Assembly (NCBI RefSeq): GCF_020165495.1
Contig: NZ_JAIUIE010000015.1
Location: 18,058-82,057, forward strand
Source of the DNA: Mesorhizobium sp. BR1-1-16
GTDB lineage: Bacteria > Pseudomonadota > Alphaproteobacteria > Rhizobiales > Kaistiaceae
DNA: 64,000 nucleotides
Direction of reading: 5' to 3'
Notes under the pieces: model-generated
What the model saw: only the letters and a program-made list of their open reading frames with translations
Database searches by the model: none
Told to the model about the DNA's origin: nothing
Program-made: the position numbers and the translations under genes
In this document: positions 25,942 to 34,548 of the stretch, in pieces
How the letters are laid out: every line of letters starts with the position of its first letter
Numbering within the stretch: the first letter of the stretch is position 1

Positions 25942-27876
25942 CTAGGTCGCCGCCGGCCGGCGTACGCCCTGCCATGCCGCGACCAGCCGTTCAAATTTCG
26001 CGGCCATATCGGACACGGCCTCCTCGTCGGTCATGCTGCCGGCCAGCCAGCGCTCTGCGGCCTCGGCGAAGATCGTACGCCCCACCGCGAAGCCGCGCAC
26101 CAGCGGCGTCGCCTGTGCGGCGCGGAAGGCCTCCACCAGTTCGTGTTCCGGCGCCTCGAGGCCCAGCAGGACGATACCCCGGCACCAGGGATCGCGCGCG
26201 GCGATGACGGCGCCGATGTTGCGCCAGGCGGCCGCACTCTTCTGCGGTTCGAGCTTCCACCAGTCGGGGCGGATTCCGAGATCGTAAAGCCGTGTCAGGA
26301 TGCGCGCGAGCGTTGTGTCATCGACCGGGCCATTCTTGCCCGCGATGATCTCGACCAGCAATTCGCGGCCGACGGTGAGCGCGGCGTCTGCGAGGCGCAG
26401 CAATTCGCGCTCCTGCCGTGCCTTCAGCTCTTCGCTGTCGTCGGGATGGTAGAAGCAGAGGCACTTCACCGTATGGCCGATCGGCCATTCGACGAGATGG
26501 CTGCCGAGGTCGGGAAGGTGATCGAAGTCGAGCGGGCGCGAGCCCGGCTTTTCGACCGGCCGGCCGATCCAGAAGGCTTCGCGCGCCGCCTTGGCCATCG
26601 CCTTGCGGCCATAGGTGCTGTCGAGCAGCATGCCGAAGCCCGGTCGCCCCTTCGCAACGCGAGCCGCCGCCTCGACGGCCAGCACTTTCAGCCCTTCGAT
26701 CTTCTCGCGCGGGACGTCGAGACGGTCGGCCACGGCTTCGAGCTGGCTGCGATGATCGATCGCGAAGGCCAGCAATTCGCCGGTGGCGCCGCGCCGCGTC
26801 GTCGCCCAATGAATATGGGCGAGATCCGCATCCTTGCGCAGCGCGCGATGTTCGCTGCCCTTTTCAAGGAAATGGCTGAGCTCGGCCCATGTCGGGTATT
26901 CGGGCGAGCAGAGCAGCCGAGACACCGCGAAGGCGCCGCAGGCATTGGCCCAGGTGGCGCAGGTCTTGAGCGGCTCGCCCTTCAGCCAGCCGCGCAAGAA
27001 GCCGGACATGAACGCATCGCCCGCGCCGAGTACGTTATAAACCTCGATCGGGAAGCCGTCGCCGACGACGCCATCCTCGAGATCGTCGGTGATCGGGCCG
27101 TCATAGACGATGCAGCCCATGGCGCCGCGCTTGAGAACGATGGTCGCCGGCGAAAGCGCTCGGATCGCCTTCAACGCTCCAAGCACATCGTCAGCGCCGG
27201 AAGCGATGCGGATTTCCTCCTCGGTACCGATGATCAGGTCGCAATCGGCAAGTACGGTCTTCAGCTGGTCGGAGACACGGTCCGACTTCACATAGCGCTC
27301 GAAGCCGCTGGCGTGGCCGGCGAGGCCCCAGAGATTGGGCCGGTAGTCGATGTCGAACACCACGCGGTTGCCGTTCGCCTTGGCAATGCGGATCGCCTTG
27401 CGCTGTGCCGCGGCACTCGCCTCGCGCGAGAAATGCGTGCCCGTGACGACGATCGAGGCCGCGCTCGCGACGAAGCCCTCGTCGATATCCGCCTCCGAGA
27501 GCGCCATGTCGGCGCAGTCGGTGCGATAGAAAATCATCGGCGAAACGCCCTCGTCCTCAACGGCGAGCAGCACGAGCGCCGTCAGCCGGTCGGGGTCGAT
27601 GGCGATGCCGGCCGTCGCGACACCCTCGCGCGCCATCTGCTCGCGGATGAAGCGGCCCATCTGCTCGTCGCCGACGCGCGTGATGACGCCGGATTTCAGT
27701 CCGAGCCGCGCCGTGCCGATCGCGATGTTGGAGGGGCAACCGCCGACCGACTTGGCGAAGGAGGTGATGTCCTCCAGCTTCGATCCGATCTGCTGGCCGT
27801 AGAGATCCACCGAGGAGCGGCCGATGGTGATGACATCGAGTGCTCGGGCGGCACCCGTCCGGACGGCTTCTGTCAT
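25942..27876 (-). CDS. iolC: 5-dehydro-2-deoxygluconokinase fused to DUF2090 aldolase-like domain
   Basis: 644 residues from the ATG at 27876 (GGGAGC upstream). Residues about 12-330 are a PfkB/ribokinase-type kinase: DVITIGRSSVDLYGQQIG start, GGCPSNIAIGTARLG, and the catalytic NVLGAGDAFMSGFLRGWL (GAGD). Residues about 335-644 are DUF2090, a TIM-barrel related to the IolJ/LacD aldolases. The kinase phosphorylates 2-deoxy-5-keto-D-gluconate. The fused domain is thought to supply or assist the following aldol cleavage, which would explain why no separate iolJ is seen here; that is inference. Fusion of this type is usual in rhizobia. Confidence 0.93.
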   Translation of the reverse strand: MTEAVRTGAARALDVITIGRSSVDLYGQQIGSKLEDITSFAKSVGGCPSNIAIGTARLGLKSGVITRVGDEQMGRFIREQMAREGVATAGIAIDPDRLTALVLLAVEDEGVSPMIFYRTDCADMALSEADIDEGFVASAASIVVTGTHFSREASAAAQRKAIRIAKANGNRVVFDIDYRPNLWGLAGHASGFERYVKSDRVSDQLKTVLADCDLIIGTEEEIRIASGADDVLGALKAIRALSPATIVLKRGAMGCIVYDGPITDDLEDGVVGDGFPIEVYNVLGAGDAFMSGFLRGWLKGEPLKTCATWANACGAFAVSRLLCSPEYPTWAELSHFLEKGSEHRALRKDADLAHIHWATTRRGATGELLAFAIDHRSQLEAVADRLDVPREKIEGLKVLAVEAAARVAKGRPGFGMLLDSTYGRKAMAKAAREAFWIGRPVEKPGSRPLDFDHLPDLGSHLVEWPIGHTVKCLCFYHPDDSEELKARQERELLRLADAALTVGRELLVEIIAGKNGPVDDTTLARILTRLYDLGIRPDWWKLEPQKSAAAWRNIGAVIAARDPWCRGIVLLGLEAPEHELVEAFRAAQATPLVRGFAVGRTIFAEAAERWLAGSMTDEEAVSDMAAKFERLVAAWQGVRRPAAT

Positions 27877-27942
27877 CGCATGCTCCCTTCGATATCGGCA
27901 CTGCCTCAAATGAGACGCGCGGAATGAAACATAAATTCCGTT

Positions 27943-27960
27943 ATTCCGTCAATACGGAAT
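27943..27960. promoter_or_regulatory. Inverted repeat ATTCCG-N6-CGGAAT upstream of iolC
   Basis: ATTCCGTCAATACGGAAT is a perfect 6+6 inverted repeat with a 6-base centre in the 91-base gap between iolC and the regulator; GGAAT and ATTCC words recur just beside it (27921-27925, 27935-27939). Probable operator for the adjacent RpiR regulator at the iolCDEB promoter. Confidence 0.55.
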
Positions 27961-27967
27961 ACCTGAT

Positions 27968-28807
27968 CTATGACGGTCGGCGTGCATCGGCGACTGCGAC
28001 GGTGAGGGTCATGGCGAGCGCCATCGTGGCGGAGAGCAGACGGAAGCCCTCGAAATCCGCCTCGACCACCTCGAACCAGACGCCGAGCTTGGGGATCAGT
28101 GGGCTGAACGGGCTGTCGGTAATGACGATGAGCGGCACGCCCTGGTCGGCGGCCTGACGGGCATAGGCCAGAGTCGCCGAGGCATAGGGCGTGAACGAGA
28201 CGGCGATCGCCGCGTCGCGGGGGCCGGCAAAGGCGAGCATCTCGGGATCGGTGCCCTGCGGCGACCCGACCAGCGCCGATTTCACGCCGAGCTTGCCGAA
28301 AGCGTAGCTCATATAGGACGAGATCGGATAGGAGCGCCGCTGGCCGATGAGATAGATCGTCTCGGCCGGCGCGAGCAACGCCACAGCCGCATCAAGCCGT
28401 TCCGCCGAAACGCGCTCGCGCAGCGCCTGGACGGAGCGTTCAGCAGCGTCGCAAAAGCCGGACATCAGCGCGGCTGAACGGGCGCTGCCGCCGGCATGCG
28501 AGCGCAGTGCGTTGAGGCGCTCGGAATAGCTGGCGGTCCGATCGCGCAGCCGGTCCTGGAACACGTCCTGAAGGTCGGAAAATCCCTGGTAGCCGAAGGC
28601 CTGGGCGAAGCGCACCAGCGTCGAGGGCTGCACATCCGCCTTCTCGGCGATGCTGGCCGCCGTGCCGAAGGCGACCTCGTCCGGATTGGCCATGGCATAG
28701 GCCGCGACCTGCGCAAGGCGCTTTGGCAATTGATCCTTGCGGCTGATCATGACGTCGCGGAGCTGCCAGAAATCGCGGGGCGCGCCGCCGTCCGTCTCGA
28801 TGCTCAT
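27968..28807 (-). CDS. iolR: RpiR-family transcriptional regulator, probable inositol repressor
   Basis: 279 residues. An N-terminal HTH_6 domain (about 15-90: LPKRLAQVAAYAMANPDEVAFGTAASIAEKADVQPSTLVRFAQAFGYQGFSDLQ) and a SIS sugar-phosphate-binding domain (about 125-260: AETIYLIGQRRSYPISSYMSYAFGKLG, DAAIAVSFTPYASATLAYARQAADQG). It is located between iolC and the divergent dehydrogenase genes. In Sinorhizobium meliloti the iol repressor is an RpiR protein that responds to 2-keto-5-deoxygluconate-6-phosphate; the same role is expected. The symbol is assigned on context. Confidence 0.85.
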   Translation of the reverse strand: MSIETDGGAPRDFWQLRDVMISRKDQLPKRLAQVAAYAMANPDEVAFGTAASIAEKADVQPSTLVRFAQAFGYQGFSDLQDVFQDRLRDRTASYSERLNALRSHAGGSARSAALMSGFCDAAERSVQALRERVSAERLDAAVALLAPAETIYLIGQRRSYPISSYMSYAFGKLGVKSALVGSPQGTDPEMLAFAGPRDAAIAVSFTPYASATLAYARQAADQGVPLIVITDSPFSPLIPKLGVWFEVVEADFEGFRLLSATMALAMTLTVAVADARRPS

Positions 28808-28886
28808 CCTGCCCGCCCCACCGTTCGATCCTGCTCGCCCACGTCCGCATCAGCGCGGCCGTGTGGCCTTGACGGTCGCATTCGAT

Positions 28887-28904
28887 ATGGAATAAACGTT
28901 CCAT
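28887..28904. promoter_or_regulatory. IolR-type operator GGAA-N6-TTCC
   Basis: ATGGAATAAACGTTCCAT lies between the divergent regulator and dehydrogenase genes. It contains GGAA-N6-TTCC, the consensus I recall for the S. meliloti RpiR-type IolR, in a locally AT-rich stretch suited to a promoter. Implies autoregulation plus control of 29002-31144. Confidence 0.65.
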
Positions 28905-29001
28905 CATTATCGCGATCGGTCAACCTGTTTCAGTGTGGCTCGGCAGGTGAGGGCCGAGGCGGTTGTCCGGGCAGGCGGCATCAGGCGGGGGAGACGCGGC
29001 G

Positions 29002-30120
29002 ATGGCGGGCGAACGGAATATCGGCGTCGGTCTGATCGGCACCGGCTATATGGGCAAGTGCCATGCGCTCGCGTGGAACGCGGTGGCGCCAACCTTTGGC
29101 GACGTCGCGCGTCCGCGCCTCGTTCATCTCGGCGAAGCCAATGCCGCGCTGGCGGGCCAGAAGGCGGCCGAGCTCGGCTTCGCGCGCGGCTCCGGCGACT
29201 GGCGCCGCGTTGTCGAGGACCCGGAGGTCGACATCGTCTCGATCACCACGCCGAATGCCTTCCATGCCGAAATGGCGATCGCGGCGCTCGAAGCGGGCAA
29301 GCATGTCTGGTGCGAGAAGCCGATGGCGACGTCGCTCGCGGACGCCGAGGCAATGCTTGCCGCGGCCCGCAAGGCCGGCCGGGTGACAGCGCTCGGCTAC
29401 AACTACATCCAGAACCCCGCAACGCGGCACATGAAGGCGCTGATCGCCGAGGGTGTGATCGGCACGGTCAATCACGTCCGCTTCGAGATGGACGAGGACT
29501 TCATGGCCGATGGCACCGCGCCATTCGGCTGGAAGAGCATGGCGGCCTCCGGCTATGGCGCGCTCGATGATTTTGGCGTTCATCCGCTGTCGCTCCTCTC
29601 GGTGCTTGTCGTGCCCATCACCGAGGTGATCGCCGATCTTGCCAAGCCCTATGAGATGCGGCCAGCTTCCGGCGGCAAGGCGGTCGAGACGCATGACATC
29701 GCCAATGTGCTGTTCCGCGCCGGTACCATCTCCGGCAGCCTGTTGCTCAATCGGTCCGCCTGGGGCCGCAAGGGTCGGATCGCCGTGCAGGTGTTCGGCT
29801 CGGAGGGGACGCTCGCCTATGACCAGGAGCGGATGAACGAGCTGCAGCTTTATGAGGCGCGCGGCACGGCGGCGAACCAGGGCTTTCGCACCATCCTGAC
29901 CGGCACGGTCCATCCGCCCTATGACAAGTTCATCCCGGCGCCTGGCCACGGCCTCGGCTTCAACGATCTCAAGGTGATCGAGGCGCGCGAGATTCTGAAG
30001 CGGATCGCCGGCGAACCGGCGCATCTCATCGATTTCGAAGCGGGCCTTGCCGTCGAGCGGGCCGTTCACGCCATGGCGCGCTCCCATGCCGAAAAGGCCT
30101 GGGTTCGCGTCGGCTCCTGA
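29002..30120 (+). CDS. Gfo/Idh/MocA-family oxidoreductase, probable inositol-related dehydrogenase
   Basis: 372 residues from the ATG at 29002, with GGGGGAGA upstream; the earlier ATG at 28963 adds a low-complexity stretch. Rossmann GVGLIGTGYMGKCHA (GxGxxG), then ITTPNAFHAEMAIAALEAGKHVWCEKPMATS with the catalytic-lysine motif EKP, and GALDDFGVHPLSLL, with the active-site DxxxH-type pair. Longer than IolG and distinct from it. It shares the divergent iol promoter region, so scyllo- or chiro-inositol, or an inositol derivative, is a likely substrate. Confidence 0.82.
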   Translation: MAGERNIGVGLIGTGYMGKCHALAWNAVAPTFGDVARPRLVHLGEANAALAGQKAAELGFARGSGDWRRVVEDPEVDIVSITTPNAFHAEMAIAALEAGKHVWCEKPMATSLADAEAMLAAARKAGRVTALGYNYIQNPATRHMKALIAEGVIGTVNHVRFEMDEDFMADGTAPFGWKSMAASGYGALDDFGVHPLSLLSVLVVPITEVIADLAKPYEMRPASGGKAVETHDIANVLFRAGTISGSLLLNRSAWGRKGRIAVQVFGSEGTLAYDQERMNELQLYEARGTAANQGFRTILTGTVHPPYDKFIPAPGHGLGFNDLKVIEAREILKRIAGEPAHLIDFEAGLAVERAVHAMARSHAEKAWVRVGS

Positions 30121-30151
30121 TCCAATCGTCTCCTCCAGCGGAATCAAACTC

Positions 30152-31144
30152 ATGACTGTCAGACTGGGACTTCTCGGCGCCGGCCGTATCGGCAAGGTGC
30201 ATGCCGGCGCCATCGCAGCCATCCCGGCAGCCAAGCTCGTTGCCGTCGCCGACGCGTTTCCCGAGGCCGCGAAGGCGCTTGCGGCGTCTTCGGGCGCCGA
30301 GGTGCGCGAGGCTGATGCGATCATGGCAGCTGCTGATATTGACGCCGTCCTGATCACGACGCCGACGGATCTCCATGCCTCGATGATCGAGCAGGCGGCC
30401 AAGGCCGGCAAGGCGATCTTCTGCGAGAAGCCCATCGATCTCGATGTCGCGCGCGTGCGCGCCTGCCTCGCCGTCGTCGCCGAGCATGGCGTACCGCTGA
30501 TGGTCGGCTTCAATCGCCGCTTCGATCCCAATTTCGTCGAGGTTCGCCGCCAGATCGATGCCGGCACGATCGGCAAGGTCGAGATGGTGTCGATCACCTC
30601 GCGCGACCCCGCTCCGCCGCCGGCCGACTATATCAAGCGCTCGGGCGGTCTCTTCCGCGACATGACCATCCATGATTTCGACATGGCGCGCTTCCTGCTC
30701 GGCGAGGAGCCGGTAAGCGTCTTCGCCAGCGCCTCGGTGCTGGTCGATCCGGTGATTGGCGAGCTTGGCGACTATGACAGCGCGTCGATCGTGCTGACAA
30801 CGAAGTCCGGCCGGATCGCGCAGATCTCGAATACCCGGCGGGCGAGCTATGGCTATGACCAGCGCATCGAGGTTCTTGGCGAGAAGGGTCTGGTCTCGGC
30901 CGATAATCTCCGCGCCACCAATGTAGAAATCGCCAATGGCTCCGGCTATCTGCGCGAGCCGCTGTTGAATTTCTTCATGACCCGCTACACCGAGGCCTAT
31001 CGCGCGGAAATTACTGCCTTCGTCTCGACGATCACGTCGGGAGCCAAGGTTTCTCCTTCGGGCGATGACGGTCTTAAAGCTCTTCTCATCGCCGATGCGG
31101 CTTTGCGCTCGGTCAAGGAGCAGCGGGCCGTGACGTTAGGCTGA
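30152..31144 (+). CDS. iolG: myo-Inositol 2-dehydrogenase
   Basis: 330 residues from the ATG at 30152, the standard IolG/IdhA length. VRLGLLGAGRIGKVHAGAI NAD-binding start, TTPTDLHASMIEQAAKAGKAIFCEKPIDLD with EKP, GFNRRFDPNF, and GGLFRDMTIHDFDMARFLLGEEP with the D-x3-H catalytic pair, all close to rhizobial IdhA. Oxidises myo-inositol to 2-keto-myo-inositol (scyllo-inosose), the substrate of IolE. Follows the previous dehydrogenase by 31 bases. No iolA is present in the window, so the last step is encoded elsewhere. Confidence 0.93.
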   Translation: MTVRLGLLGAGRIGKVHAGAIAAIPAAKLVAVADAFPEAAKALAASSGAEVREADAIMAAADIDAVLITTPTDLHASMIEQAAKAGKAIFCEKPIDLDVARVRACLAVVAEHGVPLMVGFNRRFDPNFVEVRRQIDAGTIGKVEMVSITSRDPAPPPADYIKRSGGLFRDMTIHDFDMARFLLGEEPVSVFASASVLVDPVIGELGDYDSASIVLTTKSGRIAQISNTRRASYGYDQRIEVLGEKGLVSADNLRATNVEIANGSGYLREPLLNFFMTRYTEAYRAEITAFVSTITSGAKVSPSGDDGLKALLIADAALRSVKEQRAVTLG

Positions 31145-31245
31145 GATACTTCCATTGAATATGTCTCTGCCCACTGAAATAATTTGACTCGTTCTTTGGA
31201 CGCGCGCTCAATCCCTCGCAGTGCTGGTTGCGGGGGACTTTCGTC

Positions 31246-33297
31246 ATGGCGACGGGAATGGGTCTGCTCGAAAGAGCGCGCAAGCATATCGGCGAGAAAT
31301 ACCAGAATATTCGAGTCCCGAAGGATGCCGGCGATTGGCGAGGACCATGGGATTGCGCCGAGTTCGTTTCCTGGCTGGTTTTTCAAGAGGGCGGCATCCT
31401 TTACGGCTGCCTCAACAACAATGCTCAGCCGGCCATTGCCGACGCCTATACTGGTGCCTGGAAACGTGACTCGCTGAGCATCGGAAAACGCGTCTCGGTC
31501 GAGCAGGCGGCGGCGACGCCCGGCGCTTTCCTGCTTCGCTATCCGCCCGTCGAGGGCGAAATGGGCCATATCGCGGTTTCCGATGGCCAGGGAGGGACAG
31601 TCGAGGCCAAGGGTACGCTTTACGGCGTTGTTGCCGACAAGGTGTCGGGCCGGCGCTGGGATGTCGGCGTCCTCGTGCCTGGCATCGACTATACCGAGGG
31701 ATCAACCATTCCTCTGTCGGCGCCAACCAAGCTCTACGCAGTGAACCAGCCCAACATGGACCCCGCGATCGTCGAGGCGATCCAGGCGGGACTTCAGGCG
31801 GCGGGCTTCAGTCCGGGCAACGAGAAGGGCATTTTTGGGCCAGCCACCATGGAGGCGGTGGCGCGGTTCCAGCGTATCACCGGTCTCGTCGCCGATGGCG
31901 AAGTTGGCCCCGCAACTGCCAAGGCGCTCGGCGTTCAACTGGTGGGCCTCGTGCCGACGGTCCTCACCCTGGTGGCCGGAACCAACCCGCTCGCCGCCGT
32001 CGCCATTGCGCTTTTGCCGGTGCTCGGCAAGCTGATCGTCAACGACAAGAGCGGCAATCTCGCAGGTTCCACCGCCGAAGTGGTCGCCGCAGTCACCGGC
32101 ACGCGCGACGCCGACCAGGCGCGGCAGGCCGTGGCTGCCGATCCGGATCTTGCCCAAACCCTGCAATTGCGCGCTGCTGCGATTGCTGCCGCGGCTGCAA
32201 ACGGCCCGGCCGCGCCGGGAGCGACGCCAGTCGCCGAGCCGCAACCGGCGTCGGGCGCTTCGCCTCCCGGCGGCGGCAATGGTTCCACTCCCGCCGCCAG
32301 TCCGTCACCGCCGCCTCCGCCGCCGCCGGTCGACAACTCCGATATCAGGGATGCCCGCGCATCCGCGCTCCAATTCGCGAAGCAGGGCGGACCGCTCTCC
32401 GTTGGACCGATCCTCGTTTCGACGATTGTCCTGATCGGCTTTTTCGTCGTGCTTGGTCTCTTGATGTCGAATTGGTTCGGTCTCAATTCAACCGACCCGA
32501 AATTTCAGATCCTCAATATCGTCATCGGCTCGCTGACAGCAGCTTTCGCCACAGTCGTCAGCTTCTGGCTGGGGTCATCGCAGGGATCGCGCCTCAAGGA
32601 CGCGGCTGCGCTCACGACCCAAATCACGACTTCGGATGAGAATATCGAACGCTTCAAGGAGCAGAATAAGGTTCTCCAGAGCGCACAGGAATCGCTGCGC
32701 AACACCACGGCGCGTCAAATGGGCCCGCCGGGCGCGACATCCGCGGTCAAGTCGGCCTCCAATTTCGACGCCTGTCTGACCATCGTCCTCGAATGTGAGG
32801 GCAATGACACCTTCACGAACAATCCCGCCGATCCGGGCGGGGCAACGAAGTATGGCATCACGCTGGCGACGCTGAAGGATTGGCGCGCAGCGCGGGCCGA
32901 TGGCGCGCCGGTGACTGTCGACAGCGTGCGCAATCTCGAGCGAGGCGAGGCGCGCGAAATCTATCGGAGCCGCTACTGGAACCTGCTGAGATGCGACGAG
33001 TTGCCGGCCGGGGTCGATCTGATCGTGTTTGATTTCGGGGTCAATGCGGGACCCGGTCGGTCGGCCGAACTGTTGCAGAAGGCCGTCGGCGCCAAGCCCG
33101 ACGGTTCAATCGGGCCGCTCACGCTGGGCGAGGTGAAGGCCAAGGATCCGAAGGCCATCGTTGAGACGATGTCGGACCAGCGGCTCGATTTCTACAAGGG
33201 CCTTTCCGGTTGGGCGACGTTCGGCAATGGCTGGTCCAACCGCGTCGACAAGGTAAAGAAAGCGGCTCTCGCGATGCTCGCCTCCCTCGGCGCTTGA
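31246..33297 (+). CDS. Four-part lysis protein: NlpC/P60-type peptidase, PG-binding, holin-like, GH108 muramidase
   Basis: 683 residues from the ATG at 31246 (GGGGGA upstream). Residues 1-140: cysteine-peptidase-like domain with GPWDCAEFVSWL (Cys37) and EMGHIAVSDG (His108). 166-228: PG_binding_1 (GIFGPATMEAVARFQRITG). 230-262, 386-410 and 421-445: three hydrophobic segments, the last followed by FWLGSSQGSRLKD; together with AVAADPDLAQTLQLRA this resembles the GTA/phage three-helix holin domain. A Pro/Gly-rich linker lies between. 507-683: GH108-type N-acetylmuramidase (CEGNDTF, Glu518; NPADPGGATKYGIT) and its C-terminal PG-binding part (VNAGPGRSAELLQKAVG). No phage genes surround it. Could be a domesticated lysis gene, an autolysin or a secreted antibacterial toxin. 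No signal peptide is visible. Confidence 0.8.
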   Translation: MATGMGLLERARKHIGEKYQNIRVPKDAGDWRGPWDCAEFVSWLVFQEGGILYGCLNNNAQPAIADAYTGAWKRDSLSIGKRVSVEQAAATPGAFLLRYPPVEGEMGHIAVSDGQGGTVEAKGTLYGVVADKVSGRRWDVGVLVPGIDYTEGSTIPLSAPTKLYAVNQPNMDPAIVEAIQAGLQAAGFSPGNEKGIFGPATMEAVARFQRITGLVADGEVGPATAKALGVQLVGLVPTVLTLVAGTNPLAAVAIALLPVLGKLIVNDKSGNLAGSTAEVVAAVTGTRDADQARQAVAADPDLAQTLQLRAAAIAAAAANGPAAPGATPVAEPQPASGASPPGGGNGSTPAASPSPPPPPPPVDNSDIRDARASALQFAKQGGPLSVGPILVSTIVLIGFFVVLGLLMSNWFGLNSTDPKFQILNIVIGSLTAAFATVVSFWLGSSQGSRLKDAAALTTQITTSDENIERFKEQNKVLQSAQESLRNTTARQMGPPGATSAVKSASNFDACLTIVLECEGNDTFTNNPADPGGATKYGITLATLKDWRAARADGAPVTVDSVRNLERGEAREIYRSRYWNLLRCDELPAGVDLIVFDFGVNAGPGRSAELLQKAVGAKPDGSIGPLTLGEVKAKDPKAIVETMSDQRLDFYKGLSGWATFGNGWSNRVDKVKKAALAMLASLGA

Positions 33298-33358
33298 TAG
33301 GCAGAAGTTCTGCGGCACAGTGCGCCAAGGTTCACAAGAGCGTCACGCACCGCACCTA

Positions 33359-33391
33359 GGGTCCGGCCGAATTTCAAATTCGGACGGACCC
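33359..33391 (+). promoter_or_regulatory. 33-base hairpin abutting the SBP start codon
   Basis: GGGTCCGGCCGAATTT (33359-33374), C, AAATTCGGACGGACCC (33376-33391) pair with one mismatch in 16; the ATG is at 33394. The only ribosome-binding-like bases (GGACGGAC) lie in the 3' arm, so folding would hide them. Alternatively a DNA operator or a terminator for the preceding gene. Confidence 0.6.
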
Positions 33392-33393
33392 CC

Positions 33394-34539
33394 ATGATCA
33401 ACCGCCGCCAGTTCCTTGCCACATCGGCAGCCCTTGCCGCTGCCACGGCGCTTCCCGTCAGCCGTGCTTTCGCTGCGACCAAGCTCGACATTTTCACCGA
33501 TAGCGACGCCAACATCTCGGACTGGCTGTCGAATATTGTGAAACCGGCTTTCGAGGCCGCGCATCCCGAATACGAGGTGAATGTCGTCATCGCTCGCAAT
33601 GGCGGCCTCGACCAGGTGGCGCAGCGCGCTTTGGCGGCGCTGAACGCCAAGGCCGATCCGCAGATCGACTTCGCCGAGCAGTATGATCCCAACCTGCCGA
33701 AGGGCGGCATCGAGGCCGGCCTCTGGGTCAGGTTCGACGACAAGCTCGTCCCGAACTTTGCCCATGTGAACAAGGCCGCGATCCAGTCGCCCTATTCGAT
33801 GCCTTATCGCGGCTCGCAGGTCCTTCTCGCCTATGATTCGGCGAAGGTCCCGGCCGACAGCGTTCCGAAGACCTGGGATGCGCTGGTCGCCTGGATCAAG
33901 GCCAATCCCGGCCAGTTCATCTATAACCGCCCCGACAAGGGCGGCTCGGGCAAGAACTTCGTTGTCCGCGCCATCCACGAGGCGAATGATCGTGATCCGG
34001 CGCTGTTCACCGCGTCGAACTTCACCAAGGAAGAGGGCGACAAGCGCCTGACGCCGGCCTGGGCGCTGCTCAACGATCTCGCCCCGTCGCTCTATGAAAA
34101 AGGCTCTTATGCCGCCGGCAATACGGCCGCGCTGCAGATGCTTTCGAATGGCGTCGTCTCGATGGTGCCGATCTGGTCCGACATGGTGCTGCAGGGTCTC
34201 GACCAAGGCGTTGTGCCCGAGACGATCAAGCTCGTGCAGCTGCAGGATCTCGCGCTTGCCGGCGGTTTCTCGGCCTCGGTGGTTCCGACCATCGCCGCCC
34301 ACAAGGATGGCGCGCTGGCCTTTGCCGACTTCCTGCTCACAGAGCCGATGCAGACCTCGGTGCTCAATGATCTCGGCGGCTTCCCCGGCGTCGATTGGTC
34401 GGTTCTGCCGACGGCGCTGCGCGAGAAATATGCCGCTGTCATCCCGGCCTCGATCCCGACCTATCCGGAAGGCGACTGGTCGACCGCTCTCAATGACGGC
34501 TGGTACCGCAACGTGGCGCCAAACATCACGCGCGGCTGA
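33394..34539 (+). CDS. ABC transporter substrate-binding protein (Fe3+/polyamine/phosphonate-type), Tat-like signal
   Basis: 381 residues. The N-terminus MINRRQFLATSAALAAATALP is a twin-arginine signal. Mature part belongs to extracellular solute-binding family 1/6 of the PotD/FbpA/PhnS kind (KLDIFTDSDANISDWLSNIVKPAFEAAHPEYEVNVV; PYSMPYRGSQVLLAYDSAKVP; KTWDALVAWIKANPGQFIYN). First gene of an SBP-permease-permease-ATPase-glycerophosphodiesterase operon beside iol genes, so a glycerophosphodiester such as glycerophosphoinositol is a reasonable ligand; this is inference from neighbours. Confidence 0.85.
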   Translation: MINRRQFLATSAALAAATALPVSRAFAATKLDIFTDSDANISDWLSNIVKPAFEAAHPEYEVNVVIARNGGLDQVAQRALAALNAKADPQIDFAEQYDPNLPKGGIEAGLWVRFDDKLVPNFAHVNKAAIQSPYSMPYRGSQVLLAYDSAKVPADSVPKTWDALVAWIKANPGQFIYNRPDKGGSGKNFVVRAIHEANDRDPALFTASNFTKEEGDKRLTPAWALLNDLAPSLYEKGSYAAGNTAALQMLSNGVVSMVPIWSDMVLQGLDQGVVPETIKLVQLQDLALAGGFSASVVPTIAAHKDGALAFADFLLTEPMQTSVLNDLGGFPGVDWSVLPTALREKYAAVIPASIPTYPEGDWSTALNDGWYRNVAPNITRG

Positions 34540-34548
34540 TCGGCGCCT

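Noticed and set aside
25936..27927. 663-codon plus-strand frame opposite iolC
   Set aside because: iolC is certain from PfkB and DUF2090 motifs; the opposite frame has no motif and no ribosome-binding site.
28981..30597. 538-codon minus-strand frame opposite the two dehydrogenase genes
   Set aside because: Covers parts of two well-supported genes and their gap; typical codon-bias shadow.
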